Source: Aotearoamyces nothofagi
Taxonomy: Eukaryota > Ascomycota > Leotiomycetes > Leotiales > Tympanidaceae
Assembly (NCBI GenBank): GCA_015345905.1
Contig: JADDTR010000001.1
Span: 1,426,001 to 1,490,000, forward strand
Reading direction: 5' to 3'
DNA length: 64,000 nucleotides
The translations under genes were made by a program, and so were the position numbers. Positions 1 through 11,100 of this stretch are shown in pieces. Under the pieces are notes generated by a model that was not told the DNA's origin, did no database searches, and was given only the letters and a program-made list of their open reading frames with translations. Numbering within the stretch: position 1 is the stretch's first letter; every line of letters begins with the position of its first letter.

Positions 1-193
1 GAAAAACCAATGCATAGATCTTGTTACGCAACTCGGATGGTAAGTCCAGGAATTTAAATGGCTTCTTCTTGCTAGCGGGCTCTTCTTCGTCATCGGAAGG
101 ATATGTGGAGAGACATGCAGAGGGTAGAGGTGTTGATGCACTAGATCCAGCAGATCGGAGGTTCAGCAAGCTGTGGCTCGTCGCAGTGTTCAT
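1..193 (-). CDS. F-box-like domain protein, 5' end only (partial)
   Basis: Reading the minus strand from an ATG at 193-191 gives 64 codons open to the window edge. After a Ser/Pro-rich leader of about 45 residues and a Lys-rich patch comes FLDLPSELRNKIYALVF. This LPxELRNxIY signature is the start of the F-box-like domain of a large Pezizomycotina family, many of which are 200-400-residue proteins of unknown substrate. The rest of the gene lies to the left of the window, so length, introns and any C-terminal domain cannot be judged. Canonical F-box proteins bring substrates to SCF ubiquitin ligases; whether this branch does is not established by the sequence. The assignment to the domain family is firm, the function is not. 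Confidence 0.75.
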   Translation of the reverse strand, partial: MNTATSHSLLNLRSAGSSASTPLPSACLSTYPSDDEEEPASKKKPFKFLDLPSELRNKIYALVF

Positions 194-663
194 TTCGAGT
201 GATAGGGTTCAACTACACGCGAGTAGGGAGGGAGAGAGTACGATTTGAGTAATAGACAAGTATCCTAGGGCTAGAAAGACGTGGTAGGGTGAATCTGTAG
301 CGATACAACGGGCGTCGACCGTGAATGGAGCAGCGTTCTTATGAACGCCGGTCTAACGGCCTCGTCTTTAGCAGCGCCATATTCGTCTCCCCAGCTAATA
401 CAACCTCGCGTCCATAGAGTAAAGGAGCGTCAAGTCAAATTTCGTGTTACTGGGTGTCAACTTTGAAGAAGAAAGGAACAAAAGAGGAGGCGAATTCTAT
501 TTTGTGCGGCGGCGAGCTAAGTGCCCGCACGGACCAGCTCGGTCGTTGTTAATTTTTGGATATCATCATCCCATTCATCAACTATTCGCAACAGTATCAA
601 TGTCCCAGTATTTATCGTATCTTCTTTATTGAAGCTACGTACTGGAGAGGTAACATTGGCTTG
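194..663. other. intergenic region between F-box-like gene and TIM50
   Basis: Divergent spacer of 470 bases between the minus-strand F-box-like gene and the plus-strand TIM50 start. It must carry both promoters. I see no RNA gene, repeat or obvious TATA element in it. Confidence 0.5.
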
Positions 664-2434
664 ATGTCGACAATGCTAGCACGAGCGGTCAGCGGTTCTC
701 TGCGTACACGAGCCTTCCGACCAACCGGTGCAAGCTTTCGAATAGCTTCCTCACAATGGACTCGAAGTATGGCGAATAACAATAGGCGCGGACCACCTAA
801 GAAGCCAATAGACTACTCAAGACCTTCCAGCGCACCGCAGTCTCCCAGACCTTCATCAATTGGACCTCAAAGATCGACAGGAGAGGGAGCTGCTTTTGGA
901 GCCGAACAGCCATCTTCTAGCACGGGATCAAATAATGAAGTAGGAAATCTTAGGCACTCAAAGCTTCAGGACGGGGTTAAGAGAAATGCCTCGCCGGACG
1001 GAAATGCTACCTATAAACCAACAGATGAGTCACAATCAGAGAACACAGCTATCGATTCAGCCGAAGCGGAGGAACAAGCCCGAGCACAAGCAGCGTTACC
1101 TGACCTTACCCAAGGCATACCATCTACATTAGAGTATGAAACGATGGGCAGTACATCTTCAAGCAGTTCTTCAGGTACGGCTTTAAATCTTACTGGAGAT
1201 CCCACACAAACATCTGGCTCAGGAGGACGGGGTCGAGGAGAACTCCCGGCGTCTGCTTACATCTCGTCTTCGGAAAGAAAGCGCTTAAGGCTAGCGAACT
1301 ATATGTACGCTTCCGCTTTTCTTTCCATTATTGTTGGCTACGTATACCTGGGAAGGAACTGGGAGACTGAGGAGGAGGAAAATCAACACCCTGATGCGCC
1401 ATCAGGATGGGCTCTAGGTCTGATGTGGCATCGTGCAAAGGCTCGTACCGGTGATCAATTAAACTATTATAATGAGCCTGCTTTCAAGAAGTTGCTACCA
1501 GATCCGGACCCAAGTTTTGAGCGACCATATACCTTGGTCTTGAGTTTGGAAGACCTTCTCATTCATAGTGAATGGACTCGGGAGCATGGCTGGAGAATGG
1601 CAAAAAGGCCTGGTGTTGATTATTTTATACGATACTTGAGCCAGTACTATGAACTGGTTATCTTTACGACAGTACCATGGGCTGTGGGAGAGCCAGTAAT
1701 CCGAAAGCTCGACCCATACCATATTATTACATGGCCACTGTATAGAGAGGCTACAATGTACAAGGATGGTGAATATGTGAAGGTAGGTGTTCCTCTGTTA
1801 CTCGCTCTAACCCATACTAATAATGATATAGGACCTTTCATATCTCAATCGCGATCTGTCAAAGGTCATCCTTATCGACACTGTTCAAAACCATGCCAGA
1901 GCTCAACCTGAAAATGCAATTATCCTTCCTAAATGGACAGGTGATCCCAAAGACAAAGAACTTGTCTCATTAATACCATTCCTCGAATACCTCCCTACTA
2001 TGGCTATCGGTGATGTTCGAACAGCCATCCAGTCATTCAACGGTTCACACATTCCCACCGAGTTCGCTAGACGCGAGGCCGTAGCCCGTAAGAAGTTTCA
2101 AGAGCAAATGGCCGAAGAGCAGAAGAAGCGGCCAAAGTCTGCCCTTGGTTTCCTTAGTAATGCTCTCGGCGTGAAGCCAATGACAATGATTGAAGGCGAA
2201 CAGAGCCCGGCGGAAGCCTTTGCTCAGGGTAAGATGTTACAGGATCAGGCTCGGGAACGTGGCCAAAAGAACTACGAGGCCTTGGAGAAAATGATTCGCG
2301 AACAGGGAGAAAACTGGCTCAAAGAAGAAGCAGCCCATGAGGAAATGGCTAAACAAGAGGGCATGAAAGCCATGAAGAGTGGACTCACCGGATTCTTCGG
2401 TGTGCCAGACTCGAAGCCTGAAAGTTCCTCTTAA
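664..2434 (+). CDS. tim50: mitochondrial import inner membrane translocase subunit TIM50
   Basis: Two exons, 664-1782 and 1832-2434, join in phase across a 49-nt intron (GTAGGT...ATAG) and encode 573 residues. TIM50 is the TIM23-complex receptor that takes precursors from the TOM complex in the intermembrane space. The N-terminus is Arg/Ser-rich and lacks acidic residues, as in a presequence. A low-complexity Ser/Pro region follows, then one membrane span near residues 214-230 and the NIF/FCP1-like domain from about 287. The phosphatase aspartate motif is replaced by LSLEDLLIHSEW, as in yeast Tim50, so catalysis is unlikely. Family landmarks AKRPGVDYFIRYLSQYYELV and, across the splice, DLSYLNRDLSKVILID fix the identity. 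The long Ser-rich spacer before the membrane span and a Glu/Lys-rich C-terminus make it longer than yeast Tim50. The ATG at 664 is the first in frame. Confidence 0.95.
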
Positions 2435-3348
2435 GTACATTAGCGTTTTGCGGAATGGGGTTTATATTTGAATTGGGTGTACTATTAGCGGACATTCATG
2501 CCAACGCCTTAAATCTCTTCTGTAAAAATATTATGGGTTCGATACATCATCTGGTTCTATTAGGCTTCGTGGGGAAGACATGGATTATATTTGGCTACGT
2601 TGTAAGATACGGTAAATGTCAGAATAGAAGACGCTGTTGACTTATGCGCACCATTCGTCGTTGTCACTCCTTGCGTGCTGCCTTCTTGCCATATTCTACC
2701 CTCATTCACAATGGCCTCTGGTATCGTGGGTCACATCTATCCTATCTGAGCGCTAGAAGCGAAAGCGAAACAGCAGCGACCACTATTGAGATAGACAGAT
2801 GATATATTGTACTGTACGTACGCTAGTACAATATCCAATCCTACTGACGTACCGGAACTAGGACACTCTTTTCTGCCGAGAAAAATCACGGACGGCTGCG
2901 ATGCATTGATTGATATAGCCCTACCTACATGTACTACCCGTGTTTTGGGGCCGGCGGTGTGCATGGGCGAGGTCGACGCTAGGAACTAGGGCTTGAGCGG
3001 CAATGGGGAGGGAAGTAGCAAAATATTCTGTATGCAGGACTAGTGATATGCTGATAGGGGTTGGGACTTCCGTCTTGGAAAACTCTCCTTGTTCAACGCA
3101 ATCATTGCACAAGTTATGAAGGGGTTTCGGTTTCAATAGACGTGTCAAAAGCCAGGAATAATTAAAATATCTAAATCTAATCCAGGTATCCGCCTCCTCT
3201 GTTCCCGCCTTAGAGTTAAGCCGCTAAATACCAACAGTCCCGGTGAAGGGAAGCTGAGGTCTAATCTCCAGAAAGTAAAAATCTCGTAAACAAAGAAATC
3301 TCCGCTAAATGATTGTGTATATTTCCTTGCTTTTTTTTCTCGTTCTCA
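2435..3348. other. convergent intergenic region, TIM50 / wall protein
   Basis: The 914 bases between the two converging stop codons hold the 3' untranslated regions. I see no coding potential beyond short chance frames, no tRNA and no repeat. Confidence 0.5.
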
Positions 3349-6300
3349 TTACAACATCATTGCAATGACACCGAACATCAGGGCCAATCCCATTCCGCTG
3401 ATGTTAAGAACTGAAGCACCTGATGTTGAGACTTTAGCACTGGAGCTTGCGCTCGCTGTAGCTGCCGTCTTGGAAGAGGTTGATGTTGAGCCAGATACTG
3501 TGGCAGATGTGGCAGATGTGGTAGATGTGGCAGATTTTGACCCAGAGACGGATGTTGCGATAGATGCCACGGATGCTGCAGATGATGCACGGGATGATGC
3601 AGACACTGCACTAGATGCCACGGATGCTGCAGATGATGCACGAGACGATGCAGATACTGAGCTAGATACTACTTGAGCAGTGGATTTACCGACAACGAAT
3701 GTAGTAATGGTCGTGGTGCTTAGGGTTGTGATTTTGGCGACGCTGATTGTCTCCGTAACAGTGGATAGGACCGAGCTTGAGGTTTTGCCTGCTGCTTCTG
3801 TAGCAGGGCAGACCGTCGTAGATAAGCTGACAGTCTCGGTTGTGACGGACCCAACAGGGCAGTTAGTGACTGTTGCCGGGCATTTGGTGACGGTATAGAC
3901 GGTGGTCGTGTACACAGTCGAAACCACGTAGCCAGATGGGATAGAGACAACGGATGAGGTTGGGTTGCTTGCTGCAGTGGTTGTTGCAGTGACTGGGCAA
4001 ATTGTTGTATAGTCAATAACTGTCTCAGTTGTTACTTGGCCAACGGGGCAGTCGGTAACAGTTGCCGCACAGCTGGTTACTGTGTATACCGTGGTAGTAT
4101 ATACAGTTGAGGTACTGTACTCAGATACTGCAGCGGCAGAACTGGACCCGCGAACAGGCATCACAGCAGAGGTGCTTAGAATTAGACTTGTTGTAGATGG
4201 AACTATCGCAGACGTGGTATCAGTAGTTTGGACTTCGGACGTAGATGTAGCATCCGCAGTTTGGACTGCAGACACGCTAATGATGGAACTTGATGACGAA
4301 GAGACAGCAACAGAAGTAGAGGCCCAAGAGCTGGAAGATTCAAGACCAGCACTTGTAGTTGGATCAAGTGATGCAGAGCTTGATAAGATGCTACTAGGTG
4401 CTGCAGACGTCTCGCTCGTAGAGGTTGCTGAAGAAGATTTAGGACCAACACTCGTGGTTGGATCAAGAGATGCAGAGCTTGATGAGGTGCTGCTAGATGT
4501 CACAGACGTCTTGCTCGTGGAGGTTGAAGAAGACTTAGGCCCAACACTGGAGCTTGATGAGACGCTGCTAGGTGCTAGAGATGTCTTGCTCGTAGAGGTT
4601 GCTAAAGATGATTTAGTACCAATACTTGAGCTTGATGAGACGCTGCTAGATGTCACGGACGTCTCGCTCGTAGATGTTGCTGAAGACTTAGGGCCAACAC
4701 TAGAGCTTGATGAGGTGCTGCTTGGTGCTACAGACGTCTCGCTCGTAGAGGTTGAAGAAGACTTAGAACTAATTCTAGAGCTTGGTGAGACGCTGCTGCT
4801 TGCAGAGGTCACTGAAGAAGACACAACACCAACACTAGAGCTTGATGAAATGCTGCTTAGTGCGACAGACGTCTCGCTCGTAGAGGTTGAAGAAGACTTG
4901 GGCGTAACACTGGAGCTTGATGAGACGCTGCTAGGTGCTAGAGACGTCTCGCTTGCAGAGGTCGCTGAGGAAGACTTAGAACCGACACTAGAGCTGGATG
5001 AGGTGCTGCTATATACTACAGACGTCTCGCTTGTAGAGGTTGAAGAAGACTTGGGCGCAACACTGGAGCTTGATGAGACGCTGCTAGGTGCTAGAGACGT
5101 CTCGCTTGCAGAGGTCGCTGAGGAAGACTTAACAACAACACTAGAGCTTGATGAAACAACGCTGCTTGTAGATGTCGCTGAAGAAGACTCAAGACCAACA
5201 CTAGAGCTTGATAAAACACTGCTGCTAGGTGCTACAGACGTCATGCTCGTGGAAGTTGCTGAAGATTCAGAATCAGCACTCGTTGTTGAATCAATAGATG
5301 CAGAGCTTGATGAGATGCTGCTAGCTGCTACAGACGTCTCACTCGTAGAGGTTGCTGAAGAAGATGCGCTGACCACCGGAGCTAGTGTAGTAGTTATAGA
5401 CAAAAGCGTAGTAGAAGTTGAAGAAAGCGATGATGTAGAAGCAAGAGCTGTAGACTCAACAGTAGTCGAAGCTACACTTGATAACCAGCTAGAAGAACTT
5501 CTGGAAGACGACTCCATAGAAGTGGACGAGCTTTTTGAAGAGGTGGCAGCAGTACTGGAGCTGGCAGCAACACTGGAACTGGCAGCACTGCTAGAGCTAG
5601 CAACAAGACTGAAGCTCGTGGCAGCAATGCTAGAGCTAGCGACAGTAAGGCTGGAACTGGCAGCTGCAATACTGGAGCTAACGGCAACAGTAGAGCTGGG
5701 AGCAGCAGTACTGGAGCTGGTAGCAGCAAGACTGGAACTAGCAGCTGCAATGCTGGAGCTGGCAGCAATAGTAGAGCTGGGAGCAGCAGTACTGGAGCTG
5801 GTAGCAGCAATGCTGGAACTAGTAGCAGCAATGCTGGAACTGGCAGCTGCAATGCTGGAACTGGCAGCAATAGTAGAGCTGGCGGCAGCAGTACTGGGGC
5901 TTGCAACACTAGTAGAGCTGGCGGCAGCAACGCTGGAACTGGCAGCAGCAATACTGGAGCTGGCAACAATAGTAGAGCTGGCAGCAGTACTGGAGCTAGC
6001 GGCTACAATGATGGAGCTGGTGGCAGCAAGACTAGAACTGGCAACAGTAGAGCTAGCAGCAGCAATACTGGAACTGGCAACAATAGTAGAGCTGGCAGCA
6101 GCAATGCTGGAACTGGCAGCTGCAATGCTGGAACTGGCAGCTGCAATGCTGGAGCTGGCGGCAGCAAGACTAGAACTGGCAACTGTAGAGCTGGTAGCAG
6201 CAATACTGGAGCTAGCAGCTGCAATACTAGAACTAGCAACAACAGTAGAGCTGGCAGCAGCAATACTGGAGCTAGCGGCAGCAAGGCTGGAACTGGCAGG

Positions 6301-8181
6301 TGCAATGATGGAAGTAGTAGCAGCAATACTGGAGCTGGCAGCAATAGTAGAGCTGGCGGCAGCAATGCTGGAACTGGCAAAAGTACTGGAGCTGGCGGCA
6401 ACAGTAGAGCTGGCAACAGCAATACTGGAGCTGGTGGCAGCAAGACTAGAACTGGCAGCATCACTGAAGCTTGAAACAATAGTAGAGCTGGTAGCAGCAA
6501 TACTGGAGCTTGCAGAAATAGTAGAGCTAGCGGCAGCAAGGCTAGAACTGGCAGCTGCAATGCTGGAACTAGTAGCAGCAAGGCTAGAACTGGCAGCTGC
6601 AATGTTGGAGCTGGCGGCAACAGTAGAGCTGGCAGCAGCAGTACTGGAACTAATAGCAGCAATACTGGAGCTAGCGGCATCGCTGAAGCTTGAAACAATA
6701 GTAGAGCTGGGAGCAGCAATGCTGGAACTAATAGCAGCAATGCTGGAACTGGCAACAGTAGAGCTAGCAGCTGCAATGCTAGAGCTGGCGGCAGCAGTAC
6801 TGGGGCTTGCAACACTAGTAGAGCTGGCGGCAGCAACGCTGGAACTGGCAGCAGCAATACTGGAACTGGCATCTGCAATGCTGGAACTGGCAGCAGTACT
6901 AGAGCCAGCAGCAGTGCTGGAGCTAACTACAGCGCTGGAACTAGAAGTGCCAGTGGCCACTGGATAACTTGAGGTATATGACAACACGACAGTAGTAGCC
7001 GCCGAGCTTGGAGAAGACAGCCCCGTGGAAGTAGACGGGCTTGAGGTAAAAGATAATTCCATAGAAGTGGACGGGCTGGAGGTAGAAGATAATTCAATAG
7101 AGGTGGACGAGTTCTCCGAAGAGCTGGCTAAGGAGCTGGTTGCAGCGCTGGAACTAGAAGTGCCAGTTGATTCTGCAGGGCTTGAGGTAGAAGAGGTGCT
7201 TGTGACAGGGTTGGGCGAAGTAGGGGAAAGTGTTGATACAGTAGACGACAAGGTTTCAGGGAAGCTAGACGTACCAGTTGATGGATAGCTTGAGCTTGAA
7301 GTCATGCTTGATGACGTGCTGCTAGTCGTAGGGACCTTGCTGCTGCTGCTACTGCTTGAAGATGTGCTGCTGGTCGTAGGGACCTTGCTGCTGCTTGACG
7401 ATGTGCTGCTGGTCGTAGGGACCTTGCTGCTGCTTGACGATGTGCTTGACGACGTGCTGGTAGTCTTGCTGCTGCTTGACGATGTGCTTGACGATGTGCT
7501 GGTAGTCTTGCTGCTGGTTGAAGTCGTTGTAGCTGGCGTCAATGTGCTGGTCTTGCTGCTGCTGGTTGAAGTCGATGTAGCCACCGTCGAGCTGCTCGAC
7601 GTTGTTGTACAATACGTGGTATCCAAGAAGCTTATACTATCGAAGTACACCACCTCGCCAGAAGTTCCACTGTTGCTGCAATCGACCTGAAGATTAATAT
7701 AAGTCTTCGAGCTGGTTACCGAAAAAGAACCAGTCATGGCCACCCAAGTGGTGCTATCCGAGAATTCTCCCGAAGTTGCGACTAATGTTTCGGCTGACAA
7801 GGTCGTGGATGAACCGAAGTAGAGGTTTGCTACACAATACTCAGCTGCAGATGCAGAGCCGGCACGGGCATAACCGGTGACTTGATATGTGTGGCCGGAA
7901 GTAGTAGAGAAGCTTTCATAGACATTGGATACGCTGACGGAAGAGGTAGATGTGCAGCTCATGCAGTTACTTCCGCTGTGGCAGGTAGAACTGGATGATA
8001 CAATCGAGCAGCTTGACCCACTGCGCCTTGTCCACCAGAGAGTCTCCAGGAAGCTGCTGAATTCTCCATCAGAATAAGAGACTGTCGCGTCGCAAGCGGT
8101 TGTTCTGGGAAGAATGGCATTGGCGGAGGCCAAGCCTGCACCGAGAAGCAATAAAGCAGCAGCTTTCCGCATGAGAGCCAT
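3349..8181 (-). CDS. GPI-anchored Ser/Thr-rich cell wall protein (adhesin/mucin-like)
   Basis: One uninterrupted frame of 1610 residues. Residues 1-22 form a signal peptide with a Leu/Ala core. Residues about 25-190 form a Cys-containing beta-type domain resembling carbohydrate-binding/galactose-binding folds (paired Cys, Trp-Trp, repeated YxVTGYARAG-like strands). The bulk is extreme Ser/Thr/Ala repeat: short SSK(V)PTTSS units, then many SSSIAAAS-like units (about 5.5-6.97 kb), then SSSTSTSETSVAPSS-like units (about 4.3-5.4 kb). Near the C-terminus are two copies of a Cys-bearing module starting STVYTTTVYTVT, as seen in fungal wall proteins, then a short Ala/Ser tail and a hydrophobic end (GMGLALMFGVIAMML) fitting a GPI signal. 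The protein is probably heavily O-mannosylated and wall-linked; the ligand is unknown. Repeat number probably varies between strains. TATA-like TCTTATAA lies about 90 bases upstream on the minus strand. Confidence 0.88.
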   Translation of the reverse strand: MALMRKAAALLLLGAGLASANAILPRTTACDATVSYSDGEFSSFLETLWWTRRSGSSCSIVSSSSTCHSGSNCMSCTSTSSVSVSNVYESFSTTSGHTYQVTGYARAGSASAAEYCVANLYFGSSTTLSAETLVATSGEFSDSTTWVAMTGSFSVTSSKTYINLQVDCSNSGTSGEVVYFDSISFLDTTYCTTTSSSSTVATSTSTSSSKTSTLTPATTTSTSSKTTSTSSSTSSSSSKTTSTSSSTSSSSSKVPTTSSTSSSSSKVPTTSSTSSSSSSSSKVPTTSSTSSSMTSSSSYPSTGTSSFPETLSSTVSTLSPTSPNPVTSTSSTSSPAESTGTSSSSAATSSLASSSENSSTSIELSSTSSPSTSMELSFTSSPSTSTGLSSPSSAATTVVLSYTSSYPVATGTSSSSAVVSSSTAAGSSTAASSSIADASSSIAAASSSVAAASSTSVASPSTAAASSSIAAASSTVASSSIAAISSSIAAPSSTIVSSFSDAASSSIAAISSSTAAASSTVAASSNIAAASSSLAATSSSIAAASSSLAAASSTISASSSIAATSSTIVSSFSDAASSSLAATSSSIAVASSTVAASSSTFASSSIAAASSTIAASSSIAATTSIIAPASSSLAAASSSIAAASSTVVASSSIAAASSSIAATSSTVASSSLAAASSSIAAASSSIAAASSSIAAASSTIVASSSIAAASSTVASSSLAATSSIIVAASSSTAASSTIVASSSIAAASSSVAAASSTSVASPSTAAASSTIAASSSIAAASSSIAATSSSIAATSSSTAAPSSTIAASSSIAAASSSLAATSSSTAAPSSTVAVSSSIAAASSSLTVASSSIAATSFSLVASSSSAASSSVAASSSTAATSSKSSSTSMESSSRSSSSWLSSVASTTVESTALASTSSLSSTSTTLLSITTTLAPVVSASSSATSTSETSVAASSISSSSASIDSTTSADSESSATSTSMTSVAPSSSVLSSSSVGLESSSATSTSSVVSSSSSVVVKSSSATSASETSLAPSSVSSSSSVAPKSSSTSTSETSVVYSSTSSSSSVGSKSSSATSASETSLAPSSVSSSSSVTPKSSSTSTSETSVALSSISSSSSVGVVSSSVTSASSSVSPSSRISSKSSSTSTSETSVAPSSTSSSSSVGPKSSATSTSETSVTSSSVSSSSSIGTKSSLATSTSKTSLAPSSVSSSSSVGPKSSSTSTSKTSVTSSSTSSSSASLDPTTSVGPKSSSATSTSETSAAPSSILSSSASLDPTTSAGLESSSSWASTSVAVSSSSSSIISVSAVQTADATSTSEVQTTDTTSAIVPSTTSLILSTSAVMPVRGSSSAAAVSEYSTSTVYTTTVYTVTSCAATVTDCPVGQVTTETVIDYTTICPVTATTTAASNPTSSVVSIPSGYVVSTVYTTTVYTVTKCPATVTNCPVGSVTTETVSLSTTVCPATEAAGKTSSSVLSTVTETISVAKITTLSTTTITTFVVGKSTAQVVSSSVSASSRASSAASVASSAVSASSRASSAASVASIATSVSGSKSATSTTSATSATVSGSTSTSSKTAATASASSSAKVSTSGASVLNISGMGLALMFGVIAMML

Positions 8182-11100
8182 TCTGAATTAGAATAAAAGA
8201 TAAAACAAGAAGCACGAGTGTGAGAAGGTTAGGCAGCAAACTTTCTGAAGGGAGGAAGGATGCCCTGAGTTATAAGATGCCGAAGAAGAGATGCCCGCCA
8301 TTGGGAAAATCAACCCCCAAGGAGCTTACCATAATGTGGAAGCGGCATAACCACGATCTGACGTCAATCATGATGCTTTGAGCATCGGAGAAGATGGTAT
8401 TGTGCTCAATATGGTCCGAACATGATCCGTTTACAGCGGAGTGCCTGTAGATTTTCAGGTACCTATGCTGAAAGGAGCTTGGACATAATCGTTTTTATGG
8501 TTAAGTCTCAATAACTCTAAGCCTCAACGACAACACGATATGCTAGAGAAGACAACGACTCGCCACAATTCCAAACTTGGAAGCACGCCGGCTAGGTTCC
8601 TGAACGGCTCCTCGAACCAGCCGTGTTATTAGGAAGCCAGCTTTAATGGTGATAGTCTATTTTGAGTGGAGTAAGAGTAGGGAAACACCAACTCGCCATC
8701 AACAACACGGTCCCCTAACGATGGTTCGTGCAAAGGAAGATGAGAAGGTTTCTACGCTTATGCGTACTTGGCCGCTCTTTCGGACGGGGGCTCCATGCTG
8801 GGAGGCCTAACAGGGTCACGAGGGTGTAGCCGGCAGAGACTAAAGCGTGGAAGTACCGAAATACTTCTCGCACAGACGCTGTCAGGCCCAGGTCCCTGTG
8901 TGCTAGGTCGAACCAGCGAAGCCCAGGGTTGAATAGCATCCCAGATGAAATAGTGACACCTCAGCTGTCGGCCAGTGATTCTCATGTGAAATAGCCAGGC
9001 GGCTATGGCCCAGACCCAACATAACAGTGACAATGTGGAAAGAATATGGACGGCCACAGGCGCGTCCTAGGAAAAGAGAAGAGGAAAGGTGTCGGCTTCT
9101 GGCTTGCCTGGATGACCATTTGAAATAAGAATCTGGCCCAACCACTCGGTCAACCCAGTGCCCACACCCGAGTTTGTGCCTTGCTCGCGCGTCGCTATGG
9201 CAGACCTACTGCAATGTATGTAGTGAGGAGTGGGTAGATGGATGGCATGGAAAGTCGGACGTGGTCTGAGGTTGGCAGTGGGCGAGAGCTGGCAGACGCG
9301 CGAGAAAGAGAGAGAGAGAGATCGCCGAAGCCTAACACTGGCGACTGGCGACTGGCGACTGGCGACACTGGAGGCTTGGCCTAGTCGCGTCGACACAGCC
9401 TCCTCGACAGAGCCTACTCGACAACATTAGTCCACGCAAAGGAAGCCGGGCAGAAAGACATCGAGAAGCCTCGACTTAGCAAATTAGCGATGCAGTCGCC
9501 GTCGCCGTCGCTCAATCGTTCGAGGCTGCGCCGCACAAGCGCCATCAAGCGCCGCGACGAACGGCCGCCGTAGCCATTCATGCCATTGTTAACCGTCCCA
9601 GGAAGCAAACAAGCGCCGTCAACCCGCCCAGCTGGCCGCGCTAAGGGCCAGGTCAGGTCAGGTCAGGCCAGGCATCCGGGATTTGGGAGGGACAACCGTG
9701 GTTGCCCGCAACGGACTGCGAGAGCACGCGCGCTATATTTCGTGCGCACTCGCCTGTGGGTGTCCGTTGCTTCCACAATCTCCATAGAAAGGAGGGAAGG
9801 GGGAGTTGAACTTCCCGTGGCTCTCGTGGCTCTGGCTCCTGTAGGCCGGACGACTTACTGCATACAGGTTTTCCGCCAACACTACCACTATTGGCCCCCC
9901 CGCAAGTCTGCGTACGATACCTCACGTTATATGCCGACGATCGATGGCCATAGTGAGCGTCGAGGAAATCCCACGCCGGCCACAGGCACGATAGCAACTC
10001 GAAACTGTACAAGGCAAGAAGAGGGTGACTGGCGGAGTACAAAGGTCGGCGGGTCTATTACCACAAGGTGCAGCGTGTTGCAGAGTGCCCGGCAGATGGA
10101 CATAACGGTTGATCCGGGACGGCGCGTGGAACTGACAGCAATCAGCACAACATCAGTGGCCCGGTTAGTCATGGGCAGGCAATGGGCAGTCAAAGCTCCA
10201 GTCAAAGCTCCAGGGCGGGCTCGATGGTCGCTTTTCGCGCGGGTCACACGAAGACGGGGCAGAAGGTAAGGCAAGGAGGTCCCTAAAGCCCCTATAAAGT
10301 CTCCTAACTGCCATTCCAGGCGCTTAGAGAGCTTGTTGACGCTGCTAGATCTCAACGGGGCAATCCGCTAGAACCGCGGGAAGGGAAAAGAAGAAAAGCA
10401 GCGCAGCGGCGGCAACAATACAGACCACAGCGGTCTGTAGTGAGAAGAGAGATCCACAGTCACCCACATTGACACGCCACATCCGCCATATCGGCTCTCT
10501 CGGCCACGGCCATCTTTTAGTCGCCGTTAAACTCAGCGCTCCGTTTACTGGTCGCTTATTTTTCGTCTGCGGCGGTTCTCGACAGGAATACGAAGAGGGA
10601 GGAGAGAGTCTGGCTCGCCCGAGATGTTGCCACTCTGCAACTCTAGGTGCTGGATTCACGCGCCGGGGGCCAAAAGTCTATGGACAGCGGACTACCAAAA
10701 CATGGCGATAAGTATCCACAGACATACTTGTGTCTACAGGCTCGTCGCGTCGTGTCGACAGCCATTTAGCGACCAGAGGCTCGGCATGACTCCCAGCTCC
10801 GACTCCAACGCCGAGTGCTCTCTGCCCTACGATCCTGCTATCCTACCCATCTATCGTGACCGTGTGTTGACCTTAAATCTACATCGCACCCAGACTCCAT
10901 CTTTGAGTCCACAGCCAAATCGCGACATTGGCGGCTGTAAAGTACAGTAACCGCCAATAAGTTTCCGTCAGTTGCCGCTTTTACACCAATATACAGCCTG
11001 CTCTTGAACCTTTTTACGCCAAGGAGGTAAGCTGCGAGTAGGATAATTCCTAAAATATTTCTGCCTCGTCGGGTTGGATCCAAGTATATTTCAATATTTA

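Noticed and set aside
556-663. N-terminal extension of TIM50 by 36 codons
   Set aside because: It contains no ATG start and would precede the basic presequence; the ATG at 664 is the first in frame.
4082-6967. 961-residue plus-strand frame opposite the wall protein
   Set aside because: Its Leu/Glu/Ala-rich repeats mirror the Ser/Ala/Thr repeats of the minus-strand gene, which has a signal peptide, Cys modules and a GPI signal. The antisense frame has no such features.
9580-10269. 229-residue plus-strand frame
   Set aside because: Arg-rich, no domain, overlapped by several opposite-strand frames of similar length, and located in GC-rich spacer; typical of chance openness.
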